From contig CAYTCW010000086.1 in assembly GCA_964436235.1 (NCBI GenBank), positions 1 to 18,677 of the forward strand: a stretch of DNA of 18,677 nt, read 5' to 3'. This stretch comes from UBA9980 sp964436235 (GTDB lineage Bacteria > Muiribacteriota > UBA9980). Shown here one piece after another: positions 14,637 to 18,677 of the stretch. The notes beneath the pieces are model-generated. The model was not told the DNA's origin, did no database searches, and saw only the letters and a list, made by a program, of their open reading frames with translations. A program made the position numbers and the translations under genes. How positions within the stretch are numbered: the first letter of the stretch is position 1; the number at the start of each line of letters is the position of its first letter.

Positions 14637-14795
14637 TCCGTTTATGCGAAAAACGACAAACTCTTATCGCTTAAGCATATATTACCGGGGTTTACGGCCG
14701 ATTATGAAAATAATTACAATTATCTACAAAGAGTAATGAAATATGCTATAGACGATATTAAATCTTACTACCTGAAAATCCTTGTCTTGAATTAA
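14637..14795 (+). pseudogene. truncated copy of an internal piece of the 861-aa gene
   Basis: Between stops at 14634-14636 and 14793-14795 the frame encodes about 52 residues. Of these, KLLSLKHI to KSYYLKI align with residues 318-357 of the 861-aa protein in the same frame. There is no signal peptide, no early start, and none of the peptidase module. Identity is highest in the middle (52 bp exact) and falls off sharply on both sides, so both ends are deletion or recombination points. It is a relic of a second, related gene or of an earlier state of this locus. Confidence 0.8.
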
Positions 14796-14870
14796 TCAGG
14801 CCGGCCGCCCCGCGGCGAAGAATCTGCGGGAACAGCCGGCTCGATTAAATAATTCCATATTAATTTAGAT
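14796..14870. other. spacer after the gene fragments
   Basis: No gene is seen. The first half is GC-rich with GCCGGC-type short dyads (about 14800-14845). The second half is AT-rich. Confidence 0.4.
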
Positions 14871-14890
14871 GTTATAGCCGCTGCTATAAC
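14871..14890 (-). terminator. hairpin downstream of acetate kinase
   Basis: GTTATAGC (14871-14878) and GCTATAAC (14883-14890) form a perfect 8-bp stem with a 4-nt loop, about 25 bases after the acetate kinase stop on the minus strand. The tract that follows (ATCTAAATTAA) is poor in T, so it is a weak terminator or a processing hairpin. Confidence 0.45.
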
Positions 14891-14915
14891 CGGTTATTAT
14901 CGTTATTTATCGTTA

Positions 14916-16136
14916 TTATTGTTGGCCGGCGTTCATCGATTTAACTAACCTCGAAGTTTCACGGGCTATCATAAATTCTTCATTGGTCGGTATTACCATT
15001 ACCTTAACCTTTGAATCGGGCGTTGAAAGCATGGTTACTTCAAACTTTCTGCCTTCATTTATCTTATTGTCTATTTTAATTCCGAGCCATTCGAGGTCTT
15101 TCATGGTGTGCTCGCGGACTATGTCGTCAAGTTCGCCGATTCCACCGGTGAATACTATTACGTCAACGCCGTTCATAGCGGCTATATACGAGCCTATATA
15201 TTTTTTAAGCCTGTAGCAGTAGATGTCAAGACCTGCTTTGGCGTCCTGGTTTCCGGCTGCGATAGCGTCGTGGACGTCGCGCATATCATTGGATATGCCG
15301 GTAACGCCGAGCATGCCGCTTTTTTTATTCAATAAAACATTCGTAACGTCGGCGTCGCTCATTTTTTCTTCTGATGCGATAAAATGTATGAGCGCCGGAT
15401 CGATGTCGCCGCAGCGCGTGCCCATCATTAAACCTTCGAGCGGCGTCATGCCCATGGAGGTATCTACCGATTTACCGTCTTTGATAGCGGCTATCGAAGA
15501 GCCGTTGCCGAGATGGCAGGTTATTATCTTCATTTTTTTATAATCCATTTTTAATAACTCGGCGGCCTGCTCAGATACATACTGATGCGAGGTGCCGTGG
15601 AATCCGTAGCGGCGGATGCCGTGTTTTTTATATAAGCTCATGGGTATGGCGTATAAGTAAGCGTGTTTAGGCATCGTCTGGTGGAATGCCGTGTCGTAAA
15701 TGCCGCACTGCGGTATGCCGGGAAGTATTTCAAGCGCGCTTTCTATGCCGATGAGATTCGCCGGGTTATGAAGCGGAGCTAATTTGCAGCACTTGCGCGT
15801 CTGCTCGATAACCGCCGCGTCTATTAAGACGGGGTGAGTGAATATTTCGGCGCCGTGAACCATGCGGTGGCCGATAGCGTGTATCTCGTCCTTGCTTTTT
15901 ATAATGCCGTGATTGGCATGAAGAAGGTTGTCGATGATCTTTTGAATGGCTACTTTATGGTTCTGCATCGGCAGCGTTTCTTTGATTTTATCCTGGCCGG
16001 CTATCTGATAATTGGAAATAGCGTCGTCGGACCCTATTCTTTCACAAAGGCCTTTTGCTTTGAAGTGGCCTGTTTCAGAATCTATCAGCTGGAATTTGAC
16101 CGATGACGAACCGCAGTTTAGAACTAAGATATTCAT
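14916..16136 (-). CDS. ackA: acetate kinase
   Basis: Acetate kinase interconverts acetyl phosphate plus ADP and acetate plus ATP, the last step of fermentative acetate formation. The 406-aa protein is full length. Visible motifs are VLNCGSSSVKF (5-15), the substrate-contact Arg91 in GHRMVHG, Asp148 in YDTAFHQ, His180 in GFHGTSH, LGNGSS (209-214), Arg241 in MGTRCGD, FTGGIGE (329-335) and Glu387 in TNEEF. All catalytic residues known from archaeal acetate kinase are in place. The start ATG has the ribosome binding site GGGAGAGG six to seven bases upstream on the minus strand. The gene has its own promoter, and no phosphotransacetylase gene lies in the window, so it is probably monocistronic here. 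Confidence 0.98.
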   Translation of the reverse strand: MNILVLNCGSSSVKFQLIDSETGHFKAKGLCERIGSDDAISNYQIAGQDKIKETLPMQNHKVAIQKIIDNLLHANHGIIKSKDEIHAIGHRMVHGAEIFTHPVLIDAAVIEQTRKCCKLAPLHNPANLIGIESALEILPGIPQCGIYDTAFHQTMPKHAYLYAIPMSLYKKHGIRRYGFHGTSHQYVSEQAAELLKMDYKKMKIITCHLGNGSSIAAIKDGKSVDTSMGMTPLEGLMMGTRCGDIDPALIHFIASEEKMSDADVTNVLLNKKSGMLGVTGISNDMRDVHDAIAAGNQDAKAGLDIYCYRLKKYIGSYIAAMNGVDVIVFTGGIGELDDIVREHTMKDLEWLGIKIDNKINEGRKFEVTMLSTPDSKVKVMVIPTNEEFMIARETSRLVKSMNAGQQ

Positions 16137-16197
16137 TGTTTTACCTCTCCCGTAATTTAAAGATATTTTTAGATTAATTTTATTAAAAGACGCGTAT

Positions 16198-16226
16198 ATT
16201 TTAGTTTATTAATCATTATTTGTCAA
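16198..16226 (-). promoter_or_regulatory. promoter of the acetate kinase gene
   Basis: On the minus strand TTGACA (16226-16221), a 17-nt spacer and TAAAAT (16203-16198) give a near-consensus promoter about 60 bases before the ATG. The region just upstream (16227-16293) is AT-rich and shows no clear terminator for the preceding acyltransferase gene, so some read-through is possible. Confidence 0.8.
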
Positions 16227-16293
16227 TAAAAAAAAGATATAAAATTTGCATCGTATTAAGCGGATTAAAAATTGATAAATTAAATTTACTTAT

Positions 16294-17040
16294 TTATTGA
16301 TTGCACAGCAACTGCTCGTCGCTGACCTTCCTGACCTCGCGCGCTGGAACTCCGAGCGCCACTTTTTTAGAGGCGATATCTTTAGTAACGACCGCGCCCG
16401 CCGCGACAAGGGCGTCTTCATGTATGGTCACCCCTGGAAGTATCGTGGCGTTAGCGCCTATGCGCGCCCCCTTTTTTAAAGTGACGCCCTTCATCTTATC
16501 GAAGCGTTCTTTTGTACGGCCCAAAAAATTATCGTTAGACGTGCATACATTCGGAGCGACGAAACAATTATCGCCGATTTTCGAATAAGCGGTTATATAA
16601 GCATTTGTTTCGAGCTTAACCTTTGAGCCTATCTCGCAGAAATTTTCGATGGCAACCCCGCGGCCGACGATAGTAAAATCCCCTATAACCACGCTTTCAC
16701 GCACACTCGCCTGATCGGCGACGAGAACTTTTTCGCCAATAACGGCGCCGGCGTAAATTACCACGCACGCTCCGATAATACAATTATCGCCGATTTTAGA
16801 GCCGTCCGGCTTGCCGCCGTCTTTAAATATCGAATTAGCCGCGCGCATTGGCAGTTTGCCGATCACGCTGTTGTCGTCTATTCTGACGCTTGCGCCGATT
16901 ACGGCGTTTTCGTGAATTACGACGTTAGCGCCGATTACCGAGTTATCACCGATGGTAACGCCCCGGCCTATGCAGGCGTTATGCCCTATCTTGACTCCGG
17001 CGCCGATTTTTGCGCTTATATCGATTGCTGGCGAGCTCAT
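16294..17040 (-). CDS. left-handed beta-helix (hexapeptide-repeat) acyltransferase, probably nucleotide-sugar N-acetyltransferase
   Basis: The 248-aa protein consists almost wholly of hexapeptide repeats ([I/V]GxxxxI type), for example IGAGVKIGHNACIGRGVTIG near the N-terminus, with a short loop around residues 65-80 and an extended loop at about 165-185. It ends in the family's usual cap, VAAGAVVTKDI, and GVPAREVRK. This is the trimeric left-handed beta-helix fold that transfers acyl groups from acyl-CoA. With the adjacent DegT-type aminotransferase the most likely job is N-acetylation of an amino sugar on a UDP or dTDP carrier, as in the WbpD/WlbB or QdtC/FdtC steps. Exact substrate is not determinable. 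The start has GGAGG at 17051-17047. It is probably co-transcribed with the aminotransferase despite a 176-bp gap full of hexamer repeats. Confidence 0.9.
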   Translation of the reverse strand: MSSPAIDISAKIGAGVKIGHNACIGRGVTIGDNSVIGANVVIHENAVIGASVRIDDNSVIGKLPMRAANSIFKDGGKPDGSKIGDNCIIGACVVIYAGAVIGEKVLVADQASVRESVVIGDFTIVGRGVAIENFCEIGSKVKLETNAYITAYSKIGDNCFVAPNVCTSNDNFLGRTKERFDKMKGVTLKKGARIGANATILPGVTIHEDALVAAGAVVTKDIASKKVALGVPAREVRKVSDEQLLCNQ

Positions 17041-17105
17041 TTTTATCCTCCGTTGAATTTGTATTCATATTTACCATTGTGTTTTTATATCATTACTTAA
17101 TTAAT

Positions 17106-17200
17106 ATTCGTACTCGTATTCGTATTCATACTCGTACTCGTACTTGCATTTGCATTTGTGTTTATAGTTGTCCCGTACTCGCGCTTGTAGTTGTATTCGC
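17106..17200. repeat. degenerate hexanucleotide tandem repeat between two sugar genes
   Basis: About 16 six-base units near RYTYGY on the plus strand run head to tail, for example ATTCGT, ACTCGT, ATTCGT, ATTCAT, ACTCGT, ACTCGT, ACTTGC, ATTTGC, ATTTGT. One five-base unit (17172-17176) breaks the phase. The array fills most of the gap between the aminotransferase stop and the acyltransferase start on the minus strand. Weaker similarity continues toward the acyltransferase (about 17057-17082). It has no hairpin and is not coding. Confidence 0.7.
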
Positions 17201-17216
17201 TTATTTTTATAATCAG

Positions 17217-18317
17217 TTAAAGGCTTTTTATAACCGTTTCACATACTTCGCTTATATTGGTTTCACTCATTTCCGGATATATCGGAAGCGATAATATTCG
17301 CGAACTTACCTTTTCACATATCGCAAAGTCGCCGGCTTTGTAATTTAAATACCTAAAACATTCCTGCAGGTGCATCGTCAGCGGATAATACACTCCAGCG
17401 CCGATTTTAGCCTCATTTAATTTTTTTAAAACCGAATCGCGGTTATCTACTAAAATAGCGTATTGATGATATATATGCCCTGCATACGGCGCTTTATAAG
17501 GAACCGTCACGCCCGGCGCGTTTTTGAAAAAATCGTCATATTTTGACGCTATTTCGCCGCGGCGAGCGTTCCAGCCGTCAATATATTTTAACTTGACGCG
17601 CAGTACGGCGGCCTGTATTTCATCGAGCCGCGAGTTGATGCCTATATATTTATGAAAATATTTAGGCTTAGCCCCGTGCACTCTTAAAATTTTTAATTTT
17701 TCGGCGGTTTCGTCGTTGGATGTGACGATAGCTCCGCCGTCGCCATAACAGCCAAGGTTTTTAGTCGGAAAAAATGAAAGACAGCCCATATCGCCTATCA
17801 CAGCCGCCGGCTTGTCTTTATACCGCGCGCCTATCGCCTGGGCGCAGTCTTCGATCAAAAAGATTTTACGCTCTTCGGCCGCGCTGATAAGCTCCGCCAT
17901 ATCAGCTGTCTGGCCATATAAATGAACGGCGATTATCGCTTTTGTCTTCGGCGTGATTTTAGCAATGGCGCTTTTGGCGTCGAGATTAAAAGTGCGCCCG
18001 TCAATATCGGCAAATACCGGCAGCGCACCTACGCGCGCAATCGCGCCGGCCGTGGCAAAAAAAGTGAACGGCGTCGTTATTACCTCGTCGCCTTCCTTAA
18101 TGCCGGCCGCCATTAATGAAAGCAGCAGAGCGTCCGAGCCGGAAGCGCAGGCGATTACATGCTTAGCGCCCAGATAGGCCGCAAGCTCTTTTTCAAAAGC
18201 CGAAACATTAGGGCCCATTATAAAATTACATGCTTCGATTACCTTTGCTATTTCCAGATTTATTTCTTCTTTTATCGAACTATATTGCTTTTTAAGGTCT
18301 ATAAAAGGAACGGCCAT
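17217..18317 (-). CDS. DegT/DnrJ/EryC1/StrS PLP-dependent nucleotide-sugar aminotransferase
   Basis: The 366-aa enzyme transfers an amino group, usually from glutamate, to a keto-sugar nucleotide. The family signature is complete: N-terminal VPFIDLKKQY, the PLP-phosphate-binding ACASGSDALLL region (57-65), Asp157 in IEDCAQAIGA contacting the PLP ring nitrogen, and the Schiff-base Lys186 in SFFPTKNLG followed by GDGGAI. RLDEIQAAVLRVKL (230-243) and the C-terminal YYP-HLQ-CF motif also fit. It resembles WbpE and QdtB/FdtB most in pattern, and the hexapeptide acyltransferase downstream on the same strand fits a 3-acetamido-sugar pathway for surface polysaccharide. No dehydrogenase, isomerase or glycosyltransferase lies in the window, so the sugar remains open. 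The ribosome binding site GGGAGA lies at 18333-18328, nine or ten bases before the ATG. Confidence 0.95.
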   Translation of the reverse strand: MAVPFIDLKKQYSSIKEEINLEIAKVIEACNFIMGPNVSAFEKELAAYLGAKHVIACASGSDALLLSLMAAGIKEGDEVITTPFTFFATAGAIARVGALPVFADIDGRTFNLDAKSAIAKITPKTKAIIAVHLYGQTADMAELISAAEERKIFLIEDCAQAIGARYKDKPAAVIGDMGCLSFFPTKNLGCYGDGGAIVTSNDETAEKLKILRVHGAKPKYFHKYIGINSRLDEIQAAVLRVKLKYIDGWNARRGEIASKYDDFFKNAPGVTVPYKAPYAGHIYHQYAILVDNRDSVLKKLNEAKIGAGVYYPLTMHLQECFRYLNYKAGDFAICEKVSSRILSLPIYPEMSETNISEVCETVIKSL

Positions 18318-18505
18318 TTATTATATCTCCCGTTTACTATATCTTTCGTTTATCGTACCTTTTGTTATTTATTTATTTCGTTAGTTAGTTGGTTAGTTTT
18401 TTGTTTGCCATGTTATTTATCTCATACCATGTATTATTTCATTTTATTATAGCAAATTATCGAATTTTTAACAACCCTTGTTTAGTTCTCATTTAATTCG
18501 TTTAG
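18318..18505. other. AT-rich 5' region of the aminotransferase gene
   Basis: No gene is seen. A low-complexity stretch of short T-rich units (TTTCGTT, TTATTTATT, TTAGTTAGTTGGTTAG) occupies about 18340-18405 and would lie in the untranslated leader if transcription starts near 18500. Confidence 0.4.
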
Positions 18506-18534
18506 ATCTTATAAAGTATTTACAAGATTGTCAA
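18506..18534 (-). promoter_or_regulatory. promoter for the aminotransferase-acyltransferase pair
   Basis: On the minus strand TTGACA (18534-18529), a 17-nt spacer and TAAGAT (18511-18506) give a plausible promoter. It implies an untranslated leader of about 180 bases before the aminotransferase ATG, longer than for other genes in the window. Confidence 0.6.
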
Positions 18535-18544
18535 AAAACTGAAG

Positions 18545-18566
18545 CAAGATCGATACAAGACCGATA
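18545..18566. repeat. tandem 11-bp direct repeat upstream of the aminotransferase promoter
   Basis: CAAGATCGATA (18545-18555) is followed at once by CAAGACCGATA (18556-18566), one mismatch in 11. It lies about 11 bp upstream of the -35 box, in one-turn spacing, where an activator could bind. It also abuts the long inverted repeat to its right. Confidence 0.5.
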
Positions 18567-18628
18567 TGGGACCGCGACGGGGGGGAAGAAAGGACCAATG
18601 GCCCTCTCTTCCCCCCCTGTATCCCATA
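18565..18628. repeat. long inverted repeat with G7/C7 core
   Basis: An outer TATGGGA/TCCCATA pair (18565-18571 with 18622-18628) encloses an inner, nearly continuous 19-bp stem with two mismatches. The inner stem starts with seven G (18579-18585) opposite seven C (18611-18617) and closes over a single central A. On the minus-strand RNA both mismatches become G-U pairs, so the hairpin is more complete if transcribed leftward. No adjacent T-tract follows, which argues against a terminator. A repetitive extragenic palindrome or structured RNA are options. Confidence 0.7.
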
Positions 18629-18677
18629 AGCGCTAACTTAACTAAAATATTTTTCGTGTTGTAAACGTCTATTTCGT

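Noticed and set aside
9688..14795. Transposon or integrated phage carrying the island
   Set aside because: There is no transposase, integrase, terminal inverted repeat or tRNA attachment site in or next to the region; homologous exchange fits the visible duplication better.
14796..14850. tRNA or other structured RNA in the GC-rich patch after the gene fragment
   Set aside because: I could not form a cloverleaf or another known RNA fold; only short GCCGGC dyads are present.
17106..17200. CRISPR-like array
   Set aside because: The units are six bases long and contiguous, with no spacers; no cas genes occur in the window.
17010..17294. Plus-strand frame over the hexamer repeat (Arg-Thr/Ile-rich peptide)
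   Set aside because: Its sequence simply reflects the hexanucleotide units, it has no RBS, and it overlaps the ends of two well-supported minus-strand genes.

Overview
The window is bacterial and gene-dense. I cannot name the lineage. It probably comes from a diderm (Gram-negative-type) bacterium: it carries a nucleotide-sugar aminotransferase/acyltransferase pair of the kind used for LPS or capsule sugars, several Sec signal peptides, sigma70-type promoters (TTGACA or TTGAAA, 17-nt spacer, TAAAAT/TATGAT-like -10), and uneven base composition with GC-rich genes between AT-rich spacers.

Layout. 1-650 holds no convincing gene. 651-1469 (+) is a secreted or membrane protein with 11-residue Gly/Ala/Val repeats. 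1681-3720 (-) is a soluble PAS-GAF-HisKA-HATPase-REC hybrid histidine kinase, convergent with it. 3958-9330 (+) starts with a strong promoter, a 78-aa ORF and a textbook intrinsic terminator. A two-subunit heterodimeric ABC exporter with one degenerate ATP site follows, then the ribosome-assembly GTPase RsgA. 9688-14795 (+) is an accessory-looking island. It has an 861-aa secreted protein whose C-terminal part is a caspase-fold (clan CD) peptidase-like module, a secreted helical protein, a serpin-like secreted protein, then broken pieces that include a partial copy of the first gene. 14916-16136 (-) is acetate kinase. 16294-18317 (-) is a hexapeptide-repeat acyltransferase and a DegT/DnrJ/EryC1/StrS aminotransferase, probably co-transcribed, separated by a degenerate hexanucleotide repeat. 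The right edge carries a long G7/C7 inverted repeat.

Two parts stand out. First, a 9-nt all-GC segment inside the 78-aa ORF is perfectly complementary to the 5' arm of the terminator that separates this ORF from the ABC exporter genes. The order promoter, leader ORF, terminator, heterodimeric exporter is that of the Bacillus bmrBCD operon, which is controlled by ribosome-mediated transcription attenuation. I infer the same logic here. Second, codon use changes abruptly inside the 861-aa gene (about 11400-11440) and stays AT-rich through the two following genes until about 14400, where degraded fragments begin. One fragment repeats part of the 5' half of the 861-aa gene. This resembles polymorphic-effector loci, where a new C-terminal module arrives with its partner genes and leaves remnants downstream. 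Here the module is peptidase-like and one partner is serpin-like. The biochemical roles are inference.
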